In this document: positions 51,157 to 61,172 of the stretch, piece after piece
Layout: every line of letters starts with the position of its first letter
Numbering within the stretch: position 1 is the first letter of the stretch
NCBI RefSeq assembly: GCF_003363155.1
Contig: NZ_QRBE01000010.1
Span: forward strand, 62,001-126,000
Direction: 5' to 3'
DNA: 64,000 bases
Source of the DNA: Dyella monticola
GTDB taxonomy: Bacteria; Pseudomonadota; Gammaproteobacteria; Xanthomonadales; Rhodanobacteraceae
Notes under the pieces: model-generated
Databases searched by the model: none
What the model was told of the DNA's origin: nothing
The model's input: only the letters and a program-made list of their open reading frames with translations
Made by a program: the position numbers and the translations under genes

Positions 51157-52116
51157 TTAAATCAGCTTGATCTCACGCAAGCGCTGCATGAGGTACTCAT
51201 GCGAGTTAATGGAGGTGTCGTAACGCCGAGGGTTATCCGGCGTCACACATTCCGGCAGGGGATCGAGCACCACGTCCGGATTGGGATGCAGGAAGTACGG
51301 CACCGAATAACGCGGCTTACGCGCGTTTTCGTTCTGCGGATTCACCACGCGATGCGTGGTTGACGGATACACGTGATTGGTCAAGCGCTGCAGCATGTCG
51401 CCGATGTTCACCACGATGGCATCGCCTTCGGTGGTGATGGGCAGCCACGCGCCTTCGCGGGTGAGCACTTCCAGGCCTTCGGCGCTCGCGCCCACCAACA
51501 GGGTGATGAAGTTGATGTCTTCATGTGCGCCCGCACGCACATTGGGAATGTTTTCCTCGGTGATGGGCGGGTAATGGATTGGGCGCAGGATGGAATTGCC
51601 CTGGTCGATCTTGTCCTCGAAGTAGTTCTCGGGGAGATCGATGTGCAGCGCCAGCGCGCGCAGCACGCGGCCACCGAGCAGATCGAGCGACTGGAACAGC
51701 TCGTAGGCATATTCGCGAAAACCCGGTACTTCGGCGGGCCAGATGTTCGGCGGCATCAGCTCGGCAAAGCGCGAGTTGCGGTCGATCTCGCGGCCGATAT
51801 GCCAGAACTCCTTCAGATCCGGATAGCGGCTGTCCTTGGCGGTTTCGATCTTGAAGGGCGTGTAGCCGCGTGCGCCACCGGTGCCGGGCACGTGGTACTT
51901 CATCTTCGTCTCGATGGGGAGCGCAAAGAAACGCTCGAACGCATCGTAGGCGCCGTCGATCAGTTGCGAGGTGATACCGTGGCCGCTGATGCAGCAGAAG
52001 CCGAATTCGCGATACGCCGCACCAAGCTCCGCTACGAAGGCGGCGCGATCGGTGTCGTAACGGCGGATGTCGAGGGTGGGAACGTGCTTGGTCGACGAAC
52101 GTGACGATGTGTCCAT
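51157..52116 (-). CDS. 2-oxoglutarate/Fe(II)-dependent oxygenase (isopenicillin-N-synthase-like)
   Basis: A 319-residue oxygenase. N-terminal DIOX_N segment (about 10-115: FVAELGAAYREFGFCCISGHGI) and C-terminal jelly roll with the iron triad His-x-Asp in AHEDINFITLL and distal His in THRVVNP, followed by the 2-oxoglutarate-binding R-x-S in RYSVPYF. The start at 52116 follows GGATG. Substrate unknown; family members hydroxylate or desaturate small metabolites. Confidence 0.88.
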   Translation of the reverse strand: MDTSSRSSTKHVPTLDIRRYDTDRAAFVAELGAAYREFGFCCISGHGITSQLIDGAYDAFERFFALPIETKMKYHVPGTGGARGYTPFKIETAKDSRYPDLKEFWHIGREIDRNSRFAELMPPNIWPAEVPGFREYAYELFQSLDLLGGRVLRALALHIDLPENYFEDKIDQGNSILRPIHYPPITEENIPNVRAGAHEDINFITLLVGASAEGLEVLTREGAWLPITTEGDAIVVNIGDMLQRLTNHVYPSTTHRVVNPQNENARKPRYSVPYFLHPNPDVVLDPLPECVTPDNPRRYDTSINSHEYLMQRLREIKLI

Positions 52117-52268
52117 AAAGGCATCCAGGTTAGGCGTGCGGTCGATTTGTGTTCCGCCACCGCAGGGGCGGTGCACGTCGGGCCTCGGAGCTGTCTGCGT
52201 TTGCGCTAGACAGGCTCCACTCCATGGCGACCTGGGTCTGTTCATGGCGCAAGGAATGCGCCACTGGT

Positions 52269-53627
52269 TCACGAGCGTTCTGTTACGGATTTTACGACGT
52301 CCGCGAGGCGTTCGGCCATCTGCCTCACCTCGGCTTCGTCGGCGGCCTCCACCGTCACCCGCACCAGCGGTTCGGTGCCCGAGGCGCGCAGCACCACGCG
52401 GCCACGGCCCAGCAAGGCTTGTTCGGTATCGGCCAATGCCTTGCGCACGGCGTCCGTGTTGAGGGCCTCGCGTGCGCCGGCAGCGCGTACGTTGATCATG
52501 ACCTGGGGCATTTTCTTCAGGCCCTGGCGCGCGGCGGCCAGATCTTGCCCGGCCAGTTTCAGCGCTTCGAGCACGGCCAGCGCCGCGACGATGCCGTCGC
52601 CGGTGGTGGCGCGATCCAGGCATAGCAGATGACCGGAGGTTTCGCCGCCCAGCACGCCGCCGTGCTCCTTCAGCTTCTGCAGCACGAAACGGTCGCCGAC
52701 GTTAGCGCGAATGAGCTCCACGCCCAGCCCGGCGAGCGCCTGCTGCAAGCCGTAGTTGCTCATCAGCGTGCCGACCACGGGGCCTTTGAGCATGCCGCGC
52801 GCTTGCCAGCTTTGCGCAAGTACATAGAGCATGTCGTCGCCATCGCCCAGGGCACCATGGCGATCCACCACTTGCACGCGGTCGCCATCACCGTCGAAAG
52901 CAAAGCCGATATCGGCGTGGTGCTCTACCACCGCGCGCTGCAATGCGTCCGGATGCATGGAACCGACATCATGGTTGATGTTGAAGCCATCGGGCTTGTC
53001 GCCGAGCACGAACAGCTCAGCGCCCAACTCGGCGAACACTTTCGGTGCAACCTGATACGTGGCGCCGTGCGCGCAGTCGAGCACGATCTTCATGCCGGCA
53101 AGGCTGAAATCATCCGGCACGGTGGCTTTGCAGAATTCGGCGTAACGCGTCACCGCATCGGTTACACGCACCACTTTGCCGAGGTGCCTTGAATCGACCG
53201 TGGTAAATGGCGCTTCGGTTTCGCGCTCGATGGCCGCTTCGATGTCGTCTGACAGCTTTTCGCCATGCGTGGAGAAAAACTTGATGCCGTTGTCGTAATG
53301 CGGATTGTGCGAAGCGCTGATCACAATGCCCGCATCCGCACGCAAACTGCGCGTCAGGTAGGCCACCGCCGGCGTGGGCATCGGACCGAACAAGCGCACA
53401 TCCGCCCCTGCCGCGGAGAGGCCCGCTTCCAGCGCGGATTCGAACATGTAGCCGGATGCGCGTGTGTCTTTGCCGATCAGCACCAGCGGGCGGCTGCGCG
53501 AGGTCTTTTCCCGCCCCAGCACGACGCCGAGCGCGCGGCCCAGGCGCAGCATGAAATCGGCGCTGATGGGCCACTCGCCCACACGGCCACGGATGCCGTC
53601 GGTACCGAAGTATTTGCGTTCGTTCAT
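52269..53627 (-). CDS. glmM: Phosphoglucosamine mutase
   Basis: Converts glucosamine-6-phosphate to glucosamine-1-phosphate for peptidoglycan and LPS. The 452-residue alpha-D-phosphohexomutase has [11 protein letters not shown] at the start, phospho-Ser in [16 protein letters not shown], metal-binding DGDGDR and the sugar-specificity loop GGETSGH, and phosphate-binding [15 protein letters not shown]. It lies next to folP as in most gammaproteobacteria (85-base gap). Confidence 0.97.
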   Translation of the reverse strand: MNERKYFGTDGIRGRVGEWPISADFMLRLGRALGVVLGREKTSRSRPLVLIGKDTRASGYMFESALEAGLSAAGADVRLFGPMPTPAVAYLTRSLRADAGIVISASHNPHYDNGIKFFSTHGEKLSDDIEAAIERETEAPFTTVDSRHLGKVVRVTDAVTRYAEFCKATVPDDFSLAGMKIVLDCAHGATYQVAPKVFAELGAELFVLGDKPDGFNINHDVGSMHPDALQRAVVEHHADIGFAFDGDGDRVQVVDRHGALGDGDDMLYVLAQSWQARGMLKGPVVGTLMSNYGLQQALAGLGVELIRANVGDRFVLQKLKEHGGVLGGETSGHLLCLDRATTGDGIVAALAVLEALKLAGQDLAAARQGLKKMPQVMINVRAAGAREALNTDAVRKALADTEQALLGRGRVVLRASGTEPLVRVTVEAADEAEVRQMAERLADVVKSVTERS

Positions 53628-53711
53628 GGCGTCGGGTCTTTGGGAAACGTGTACGAGGAAATAGGCAGCATCGCGTCAGCTGGGCGTGAAGGATACGCCC
53701 TCGCGTTCCCT

Positions 53712-54614
53712 TCACTCATCATCCGGCCAGCGTGGCATCGTGGGCGTATCGCGCCGTTCGGGCACATCGCCGGCTTTTACGGCGTGCCACACATTCAGCG
53801 CGTCCACTGTGATGGCCACGTCATGCACGCGCACCATGCGCGCACCGCGCTGCACGGCAATCAGGGCGGCGGCGGCGGAACCGGCGGCGCGGTCGGCCGC
53901 CTGCTGGCGACCAGTGAGCGTGCCGATCATCGCTTTGCGCGACAGCCCCACATAGACGCCGCTGCCGAGGTCGGCGAAGCGTTCCAGTTTGCGCAGCAAT
54001 GCGAGGTTGTGTTCCAGCGTTTTGCCGAAGCCGAAACCGGGGTCGACCATCACCTTGCGACGGTCGATACCGGCCATCTCGCACGCGAACAGGCGGTCGG
54101 TGAGAAAGCGATGCACTTCACCGACGACATCGTCGTATTGCGGGTCATCCTGCATGCTGCGCGGTTCGCCTTTCATGTGCATCAGGCAGATCGGCACGCG
54201 CAATTGGGCCGCGGCATCCAGCGCGCCTTCGCGGCGCAGCGCATAGACATCGTTGATCATGCCGGCGCCGGCGGCGACGGCCGCACGCATTACGTCCGGC
54301 TTGGACGTATCCACGGCGATCGGCAGGGAGGTGCGTGCGACCAACTGCTCGATAACGGGGATGACTCGTTTGAGTTCTTCGCCGGCCGATACATCGGCCG
54401 CGCCCGGTCGCGTGGATTCCCCGCCCACATCGAGCATGTCCGCGCCCTCTTCGGCCAGACGCACGCCGTGCGCCACGGCATCGTCAAGGCGCTTGAATTG
54501 GCCGCCATCGGAAAACGAATCGGGGGTCACGTTGATGATGCCTACCACGCGCGGACGATCCAGCGTCAGCGGGCGTCCATTGCAATCGAGCACGGTGGCG
54601 AACATGTCGGTCAT
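53712..54614 (-). CDS. folP: Dihydropteroate synthase
   Basis: Folate pathway enzyme joining p-aminobenzoate to dihydropterin pyrophosphate; target of sulfonamides. TIM barrel of 300 residues with GIINVTPDSFSDGG, the DVGGESTRPGA loop, GAGMINDV, DPGFGFGKTLEHN and GLSRKAMIG. The ATG overlaps the orn stop by one base. Confidence 0.97.
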   Translation of the reverse strand: MTDMFATVLDCNGRPLTLDRPRVVGIINVTPDSFSDGGQFKRLDDAVAHGVRLAEEGADMLDVGGESTRPGAADVSAGEELKRVIPVIEQLVARTSLPIAVDTSKPDVMRAAVAAGAGMINDVYALRREGALDAAAQLRVPICLMHMKGEPRSMQDDPQYDDVVGEVHRFLTDRLFACEMAGIDRRKVMVDPGFGFGKTLEHNLALLRKLERFADLGSGVYVGLSRKAMIGTLTGRQQAADRAAGSAAAALIAVQRGARMVRVHDVAITVDALNVWHAVKAGDVPERRDTPTMPRWPDDE

Positions 54615-55183
54615 CAGGGCCCAAGCTCCAGACCACCCAGCGCTCCCATGAACTGGCGGTAATAACGCAGCTCATCGATGGAATCGCGAATATCCGAAAG
54701 CGCGGTGTGCGCCGATTCCTTATTGAAACCGCGACCGATGGCCGGCGACCAGCGTCGCGCCAACTCTTTCAGCGTGGACACATCGAGATTGCGGTAATGG
54801 AAGAAGCGCTCAAGCTGAGGCATCTGCCGATGCATGAAACGACGATCCTGGCAGATCGAATTACCGCACATCGGCGATTTACCTGACTGCAACCATTGCC
54901 GGAGGAAATCCAGCGTGGCCTGTTCGGCGTCGGCATGCGTGACGGTGGACATCAGCACCTGATCCCATAGCCCGGAGCGACGGTGCTGATTGCGGTTCCA
55001 CGTGTCCATGGCCTCAAGTCTCGCCACCTCGTGGTGGATGGCGAACACGGGGCCCTCGGCCAGAACGGTCAGTTCCTTGTCCGTGACGATGGTAGCGATT
55101 TCGAGGATCGAATCATTGTCGGTATCCAAACCGGTCATTTCCAGGTCGATCCAGATGAGATTGTCTTCGTTCGCTTGGCTCAT
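54614..55183 (-). CDS. orn: Oligoribonuclease
   Basis: DEDDh 3'-5' exonuclease that degrades two-to-five-nucleotide RNAs including pGpG from c-di-GMP turnover. The 189-residue protein has [12 protein letters not shown], the central LDFLRQWL and [12 protein letters not shown], and [14 protein letters not shown]. Normal length. First gene of the orn-folP-glmM series. Confidence 0.97.
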   Translation of the reverse strand: MSQANEDNLIWIDLEMTGLDTDNDSILEIATIVTDKELTVLAEGPVFAIHHEVARLEAMDTWNRNQHRRSGLWDQVLMSTVTHADAEQATLDFLRQWLQSGKSPMCGNSICQDRRFMHRQMPQLERFFHYRNLDVSTLKELARRWSPAIGRGFNKESAHTALSDIRDSIDELRYYRQFMGALGGLELGP

Positions 55184-55336
55184 GAGCCCTCCTGGCCCGG
55201 AAGTCTAGCAAAGCAGGGGCCGAAATTAAGGCATCCCTTAAAGACCCATCCCCTCAAAGGCATTCCCACTTCAGGCCAGTGCTTTTCCCCGCCATCTGCG
55301 CATGGACCGCGCCCTGCCCTATGCGATGATTGACGC

Positions 55337-56782
55337 ATGCAGACCCTTCTTTGGCACGATTACGAAACCTTCGGCACGGATACGCGGCGGGACCGGCCGG
55401 TGCAATTTGCCGGTATCCGCACCAGCCTGGAGCTGGAAATCGTGGACGAGCCGGTCATGTTCTACGGCAAGCCTCCGCGCGACATGCCACCCAGCCCGGA
55501 ATCATGCCTGATCACCGGCATCGTGCCCCAACACGCCGACCGCGATGGACTGCGGGAAGCCGATTTCGCCGCACGGGTGCACGAGCAACTGGCCGCCCCA
55601 GGCACCTGCGGCGTGGGCTACAACTCGTTGCGCTTCGACGATGAATTTACGCGCCAATTGCTCTATCGCAATTTTTTCGAACCCTATGCGCGCGAGTGGG
55701 AAAACGGCAATTCGCGCTGGGACCTGATCGACCTGGTACGCATGTGCGCGGCGCTGCGCCCGGAAGGCATTGCGTGGCCCACGCATGAGGACGGCACACC
55801 CAGTTTCAAGCTGGAACATCTGGCTGCATCCAACCATCTCAAGCAGGAGCGCGCGCACGATGCGCTTTCGGACGTGCATGCCTTGATCGATCTGGCGCGC
55901 CTGATTCGCGTGCGCCAACCGCGACTGTGGGAATGGCATTTCGCACTGCGACGCAAGCAACGCGTGTTCGAACTGCTGGATATCGCCACGATGACGCCGC
56001 TGCTGCATGTGTCCTCGCGCTACCCGGCCAGCCGTCGCTGCCTGGCCATCATCGTACCGTTGGCGGTGCACCCCAGTCGCTCCGGGGAAATCATCGTGTA
56101 CGACCTCGCGCAGGACCCTGCCGATCTGCTCACGCTCGATGCTGAGGATGTAATCGACCGCATGTTCACCGCGCGCGCGGATCTGCCTGAAGGTGTCGAG
56201 CGCATTCCATTACGCACTGTGCATGCCAATCGCTCGCCGGCGTTGGCGCCACTATCGGCCTTGAAAGGCGTAGACCCGACACGGTTGCAACTGGATGTGG
56301 ATCGCTGCCTTGCGCACGCCGACAAGCTGCGCGCCGCCACCGGTTTGAGCGAGAAATTGCAGCGCATTTTCCAGCAATCGGCCGCACTGCCGCCGCCGGA
56401 AGATCCGGAGTTGGCGCTGTATGGGGGTTTTCTGCCCGATTCGGACAAGCGCCTTCTGCGCGATGTGCGTTCGACGCCACCCGAGCAACTGGGACAACGC
56501 CATTTCAATTTCCGCGACGCGCGCTATCCCGAACTTCTGTTTCGCTATCGCGCCCGCAATTGGCCCCACACGCTGACGCCCGAAGAGCACCAGCGCTGGG
56601 ATACCTTCCGCGTCCAGCGTCTTACGCGTCCCACGCCATTGACGACGCTTACACTGCCGGACTATTTCTCCAAACTCGCCATGTTGCGTAACGATCCACA
56701 GGCGCAGAACAAGCTCGCCCTGCTCGACCAACTGCAAGCCTGGGGCGAACAACTCGCCACCGAGGCTGGTGTGCCGGCCTGA
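55337..56782 (+). CDS. sbcB: Exodeoxyribonuclease I
   Basis: Processive 3'-5' single-strand DNA exonuclease for recombination and repair. The 481-residue protein has the DEDD nuclease domain (LLWHDYETFGTDTRRDRPVQFA, YNSLRFDDEFTR, HDALSDVHALIDLA) and SH3-like and C-terminal ExoI domains (HFNFRDARYPELLFRYRARNWP). Divergent from orn. Confidence 0.95.
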   Translation: MQTLLWHDYETFGTDTRRDRPVQFAGIRTSLELEIVDEPVMFYGKPPRDMPPSPESCLITGIVPQHADRDGLREADFAARVHEQLAAPGTCGVGYNSLRFDDEFTRQLLYRNFFEPYAREWENGNSRWDLIDLVRMCAALRPEGIAWPTHEDGTPSFKLEHLAASNHLKQERAHDALSDVHALIDLARLIRVRQPRLWEWHFALRRKQRVFELLDIATMTPLLHVSSRYPASRRCLAIIVPLAVHPSRSGEIIVYDLAQDPADLLTLDAEDVIDRMFTARADLPEGVERIPLRTVHANRSPALAPLSALKGVDPTRLQLDVDRCLAHADKLRAATGLSEKLQRIFQQSAALPPPEDPELALYGGFLPDSDKRLLRDVRSTPPEQLGQRHFNFRDARYPELLFRYRARNWPHTLTPEEHQRWDTFRVQRLTRPTPLTTLTLPDYFSKLAMLRNDPQAQNKLALLDQLQAWGEQLATEAGVPA

Positions 56783-56799
56783 CAAGGAACCCCCCATCG

Positions 56800-57486
56800 A
56801 TGCCACGCGCTTATTTTTCATCCGCGACATTCCGCTTTCTCAAGGCCCTGGCGCGCAACAACAAGCGCGAGTGGTTCCTCGCGCATAAAGCCGAATACGA
56901 ACGTGATGTACGCGATCCGTTCGTTGAGCTGATCACCGATATACAGGCACCTCTCGCCAAGATCAGCCCGCATTTCCGCGCCGATCCGCGCAAGAACGGT
57001 GGCTCGATGTTTCGCATTTATCGCGACACGCGGTTTTCCAATGACAAGGAACCGTACAAGCCCTGGGCCAGCGCGCGTTTTTTCCATGAGCGCCGGCATG
57101 AAATCGCCGCGCCCTCGTTCTACCTACACATCAAGCCGGGTGACTGCTTTATTGGCGGCGGCATGTGGCATCCGGAACCGGATGCGCTCAAGCAGATTCG
57201 CGCGTTTCTCGCGGACAATCCAACCGCGTGGAAACGCGCGACGCAAAGCAAGGCATTCAGCGATCACTTTGCATTCTGGGGTGAATCGCTTTCGCGCCCA
57301 CCGCGCGGATTTGATCCGGCGCATGAGCTGATCGACGACCTTAAACGCAAAAGTTTTGCAGCGGGTGAGCAGTTCGACGAGGCGCTGGCGTGTTCGTCGG
57401 AATTGCTGCCGTTTATGGTGGCAGGCTATAAGCGGTTGGCGCCGATGATTGATTATTTGTGTGCGGCGAGGGAGCTGGAGTTTTAG
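56800..57486 (+). CDS. DUF2461-family protein
   Basis: A 228-residue protein typical of DUF2461: FSSATFRFLKALARNNKREWF, the central KNGGSMFRIYRDTRFSNDKEPYK and HIKPGDCFIGGGMWHPEP. Function unknown. It starts 17 bases after sbcB and is probably co-transcribed with it. Confidence 0.88.
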   Translation: MPRAYFSSATFRFLKALARNNKREWFLAHKAEYERDVRDPFVELITDIQAPLAKISPHFRADPRKNGGSMFRIYRDTRFSNDKEPYKPWASARFFHERRHEIAAPSFYLHIKPGDCFIGGGMWHPEPDALKQIRAFLADNPTAWKRATQSKAFSDHFAFWGESLSRPPRGFDPAHELIDDLKRKSFAAGEQFDEALACSSELLPFMVAGYKRLAPMIDYLCAARELEF

Positions 57487-57572
57487 TGGCCGCCACCTTG
57501 GTGCCGCTTACCTCTTTGCTGATAATAGTGTAGAGAGGCACTTTTTTTCGCCAATTTTCCACTTTACCTCAA

Positions 57573-57641
57573 GGTCATTCCGGCGAAAGTGGAATCCATT
57601 GTCAATGCGAAGCATGGATTCCGGCCTTCGCCGGAATGACG
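57573..57641. repeat. Imperfect inverted pair of dispersed GTCATTCCGGC repeats
   Basis: Left arm 57573-57599 and right arm 57614-57641 are inverted, with a few mismatches. Same family as 981-1097. Between convergent DUF2461 and lysS. Confidence 0.75.
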
Positions 57642-57694
57642 TCAGGGCAAGTTGAAGTCTTGCGGGTAAAGCTAAGATGGGAGCGAAAGGCTCC

Positions 57695-59215
57695 TTACGC
57701 CTCAGGCCGCATATACGGGAACAACAACACATCGCGGATCGACGATGAGTTGGTGAGCAGCATCACCAACCGATCGATACCGATGCCCAAACCACCGGTG
57801 GGCGGCAAACCGACTTCCAGCGCCCTGATGTAATCGGCGTCGAAATGCATCGCTTCATCATCGCCCGACTCCTTCGCATCCACCTGCGCCTGGAAGCGTG
57901 CCGCCTGGTCTTCCGAATCGTTCAACTCAGAGAAGCCGTTGGCCAGTTCCTTACCGTTGATGAAGAGCTCGAAGCGATCGGTGATGCCCTTGTCGACGTC
58001 GTTCTCGCGCGCCAGCGGTGATACTTCCACCGGATGATCGATGATGAAGGTCGGCTGCACCAGCGTGTGCTCCACCGTCTTCTCGAAGATTTCCAGCAAG
58101 AGCTTGCCCCAGCCGTAACCCGGCTTTACCTGCAGGCCCAGGCGCTTGGCGTGCGCAGCCATGGCGTCACGGTTGCGCAGTTCTTCGCGCTTGATCTCGG
58201 GGTTGAGTTCCAGCACGGCATCTTCCATGCGCCAGCGCCGGAAGGCAGGACCGACGTCGATGGAAGCGCCTTCCCAACTGAGCTGCGTGGTACCCAGCAC
58301 GTCTTTGGCGGTGTCGCGAATCACGGCCTCGGTCAGATCCATGATCTCGTGGTACGTGGCGTACGCCTGATACAGCTCCAGCATGGTGAACTCGGGGTTG
58401 TGCCGCGTGGACACGCCCTCGTTACGGAAGTTGCGGTTGATCTCGTAGACGCGGTCGAAACCACCCACCACCAGACGCTTGAGATAGAGCTCCGGCGCCA
58501 CGCGCAGGAACAGATCGATATCCAGCGCGTTGTGATGCGTAATGAACGGACGCGCAGTGGCTCCGCCAGGGATGATGTGCATCATTGGCGTTTCCACTTC
58601 CATGAAGCGGCGTGGATCGGCTTCCAGCCACTTGCGCATGTAGCCGATGATCTTCGAGCGCAGCATGAAGGTGCGGCGCGCTTCCTCGGTGACGATCAGG
58701 TCGACATAGCGCTGGCGATAACGTTGTTCGACGTCGGCCAGACCGTGCCATTTGTCGGGCAATGGGCGCAGGCTCTTGGTCAACAGGCGCAGCTGATTCA
58801 CCTTGATCGACAACTCGCCGGTCTTGGTGCGCATGAGCTGGCCCTGCGCGCCGACGATATCGCCCACGTCCCAGCCCTTGAAGGCTTCGTAGGTGCCCTC
58901 GCCCACCGTGCCCTGATGCACGAAGAGCTGAATGCGGCCGGTGAAATCCTGCATCTGCACGAAACTGACCTTGCCCTGCACGCGCTTGAGCACGATGCGG
59001 CCGGCCACGCTAACGCGACGTGCGGCGGCCTCGATCACTTCGGCGGTGTGCGCATCCTTATCGGCGAATTCCGTCTGCAGATCGCCGGCGAAGGCATCGA
59101 CCGTGAAGTCGTTCGGAAACGCGATGCCCTGTTCACGCAGCGCCTTCAGTTTTTCGCGGCGCTCGGCGATCAGCTTGTTTTCGTCAATGGGCAGGTTGTC
59201 GGTGGATTCAGTCAT
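57695..59215 (-). CDS. lysS: Lysyl-tRNA synthetase (class II)
   Basis: Charges tRNA-Lys. The 506-residue protein has an N-terminal OB-fold ([30 protein letters not shown]), then the class II core: motif 1 around [21 protein letters not shown], motif 2 [18 protein letters not shown] and motif 3 [14 protein letters not shown]. Start at 59215 (MTESTDNLP); a frame extending to 59254 lacks signals. Downstream in the prfB-lysS order familiar from Escherichia coli, here with one small gene in between. Confidence 0.97.
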   Translation of the reverse strand: MTESTDNLPIDENKLIAERREKLKALREQGIAFPNDFTVDAFAGDLQTEFADKDAHTAEVIEAAARRVSVAGRIVLKRVQGKVSFVQMQDFTGRIQLFVHQGTVGEGTYEAFKGWDVGDIVGAQGQLMRTKTGELSIKVNQLRLLTKSLRPLPDKWHGLADVEQRYRQRYVDLIVTEEARRTFMLRSKIIGYMRKWLEADPRRFMEVETPMMHIIPGGATARPFITHHNALDIDLFLRVAPELYLKRLVVGGFDRVYEINRNFRNEGVSTRHNPEFTMLELYQAYATYHEIMDLTEAVIRDTAKDVLGTTQLSWEGASIDVGPAFRRWRMEDAVLELNPEIKREELRNRDAMAAHAKRLGLQVKPGYGWGKLLLEIFEKTVEHTLVQPTFIIDHPVEVSPLARENDVDKGITDRFELFINGKELANGFSELNDSEDQAARFQAQVDAKESGDDEAMHFDADYIRALEVGLPPTGGLGIGIDRLVMLLTNSSSIRDVLLFPYMRPEA

Positions 59216-59321
59216 GAAGATTCCAATGCAGCCGACGCTCGCGCTGGCTGCCAAACGCCTCGTTATGTATCGCTTGATTGTGAAAACAATGCCGGTGGCA
59301 ATTCTTTAAGAACAGCACCCG

Positions 59322-59624
59322 TCAATCGCCCTTGTGGAACACCTGTTTGACCGCATGCGTGGTGGCGTGCCAGCCCTCTTTCGCGCCATGCCCGATATCG
59401 CGGCCGACATGCGCGGCGCCGTGCCCCACCGTCCTGGCAGCATTGGCCGTGCCATGCCCGACCGTGCGAGCGACATGCGCAGTGCCGTGACCCACGTCGC
59501 GAGCGCCGTTGCCAATCGCATGCCCGGCATCCTTGGCATCCTGCTTGACGGTCTGCCCCACGGCCGGAACGCATGCGAACACGCAGCACATTAGCAGGAT
59601 TACGCAGATCTGCTTTGGGTTCAT
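59322..59624 (-). CDS. Small secreted protein with four 11-residue LEA-like repeats
   Basis: A 100-residue exported protein: signal peptide ending VGQ-T, then four consecutive 11-residue repeats at about 41-51, 52-62, 63-73 and 74-84 with the consensus ARTVGHGTAHV. The 11-residue period and composition (Ala, Gly, His, Thr) resemble group-3 LEA or apolipoprotein-like amphipathic helices. It sits between prfB and lysS, where most genomes have no gene. Function is unknown. Confidence 0.7.
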   Translation of the reverse strand: MNPKQICVILLMCCVFACVPAVGQTVKQDAKDAGHAIGNGARDVGHGTAHVARTVGHGTANAARTVGHGAAHVGRDIGHGAKEGWHATTHAVKQVFHKGD

Positions 59625-59662
59625 GGCATGACTCCGTGCTCGCAGGTTAGATCAGCCTCAGA

Positions 59663-60788
59663 TTAGGCATCGACGCGCTTGGCGCCGGCGTCCAGGCCGG
59701 CTTTAAGGCTGGCTTCAACGAATTCGTCCAGGTCGCCATCCAGCACTTTCTGCGTGTCGGTGCGCTCGATACTGGTGCGCAGGTCCTTGATGCGGCTCTG
59801 GTCCAGCACGTAGTTGCGGATCTGGCTGCCCCAGCCGATGTCGGACTTGGTCGCCTCCAGCGCATCCTTCTCGGCATTGCGCTTCTGTATCTCCAGTTCG
59901 TACAGCTTAGCGGCCAGCATCTTCATGGCGCGGTCGCGGTTGGCGTGCTGGCTGCGCTCGGTCTGGCAGGCCACCACCACCCCGGTGGGAACGTGCGTGA
60001 TACGCACGGCCGATTCGGTTTTATTGACGTGCTGACCGCCAGCACCGGACGAACGGTACACGTCGGTCTTGAGGTCGGCCGGGTTGATCTCGATGTCGAT
60101 GTCGTCGTCGACTTCCGGCGATACGAACACGGACGTGAAGCTGGTGTGGCGGCGGTTGTCCGAATCGAACGGGCTTTTACGCACCAGGCGATGCACGCCG
60201 ATTTCGGTTTTCAGCCAGCCGTACGCGTAATCGCCTTCGACGCGGAAGGTGGCCGATTTGATGCCGGCCACGTCGCCCGCGCTCACTTCCATCAGCTCGG
60301 TTTTCCAGCCGCGCGATTCGCACCAGCGCAGGTACATGCGCAGCAGCATTTCAGCCCAGTCCTGCGCCTCGGTGCCACCGGCGCCGGCCTGGATGTCCAC
60401 GAAGGCGTTGGCCGAGTCCATCTTGCCGGAAAACATGCGCTGGAATTCCAGCTTGCTGACATTGGCATCAAGGGCCGCTACGTCGACCTGCACGGATTGC
60501 ACGGTGGCCTCGTCGCCGTCGGCGGCGGCCATTTCCAGCAGTTCGCCGGCATCGGCCAGGCCTGCGGTAATGCGGTCGATGCCGCTGACGATGGTCTCGA
60601 GGCGGGCGCGTTCACGGCCCAGTTCCTGCGCGCGGGGGGGATTGTCCCAGACGTTGGGGCTTTCCAGTTCGCGGCTTACTTCTTCCAGACGCTCACGCTT
60701 GGTGGCGTAGTCAAAGATACCCCCTAAGCGATTCGATGCGGCCCTTGAGGTCCGCGATCTGCGCGAGGATCGGATTGGTTTCGATCAT
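59663..60788 (-). CDS. prfB: Peptide chain release factor 2 (programmed +1 frameshift)
   Basis: RF2 recognises UGA and UAA. A 25-codon first frame starts at ATG 60788 and ends at TGA (60711-60713); the rest continues in the +1 frame to 59663, giving 374 residues. Domain features after the shift: [16 protein letters not shown] with the GGQ loop further on ([20 protein letters not shown]) and the UGA-specific SPF motif in [11 protein letters not shown]. Coordinates span both frames, so a simple ORF caller sees only 59663-60532. Confidence 0.96.
60711..60725 (-). promoter_or_regulatory. prfB frameshift site
   Basis: Minus-strand AGGGGGTATCTTTGA: an internal Shine-Dalgarno (AGGGGG), a three-base spacer, the slippery CTT and the TGA stop followed by C. 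This is the classic autoregulatory RF2 element. Confidence 0.97.
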
Positions 60789-61172
60789 GTGATGAAGAAC
60801 CTGAGTGGGTGCGCCCAATGGACGCGAATCAAACGATTATGGTAGCAAATCCGCTGTATAGGGCCTAGCGGATGGCCGCGCTGGCGTCCCTATCCACAGC
60901 GGGGTGCCGCCGGCGGACAGAGCGCCCCGCCACTCGCGATTCGATAGTGATCGGCAGTGATATCAACGCCCCCATGCGTCTGGTGGCATCGCTATCGATC
61001 AACGGCGAAAACGATTGCCTTTGATCAGTACCGCTAGCCCTTCACCACACCGGTAGCACGACGCCTGGCTTTTATTCCGCGCAGCGATATTCGCTAGTCA
61101 TAGCGAGCCAGACGACCGCCCCTCGTCCTACCGCCTCCCCTTTTGGGCGAGGCGGCAAGAAGGGCGGCACGA
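60789..61172. other. Gene-free stretch between prfB and asnB
   Basis: About 380 bases, GC-rich. A CGCCTC/GAGGCG imperfect hairpin near 61131-61155 lies just beyond the asnB stop and may be its terminator. No gene seen. Confidence 0.45.

Noticed and set aside
53265-54662. Plus-strand 465-codon frame opposite glmM and folP
   Set aside because: Runs antisense across two recognised genes and has no domain.
58034-59350. Plus-strand 438-codon frame opposite lysS
   Set aside because: Shadow of a clear lysyl-tRNA synthetase.
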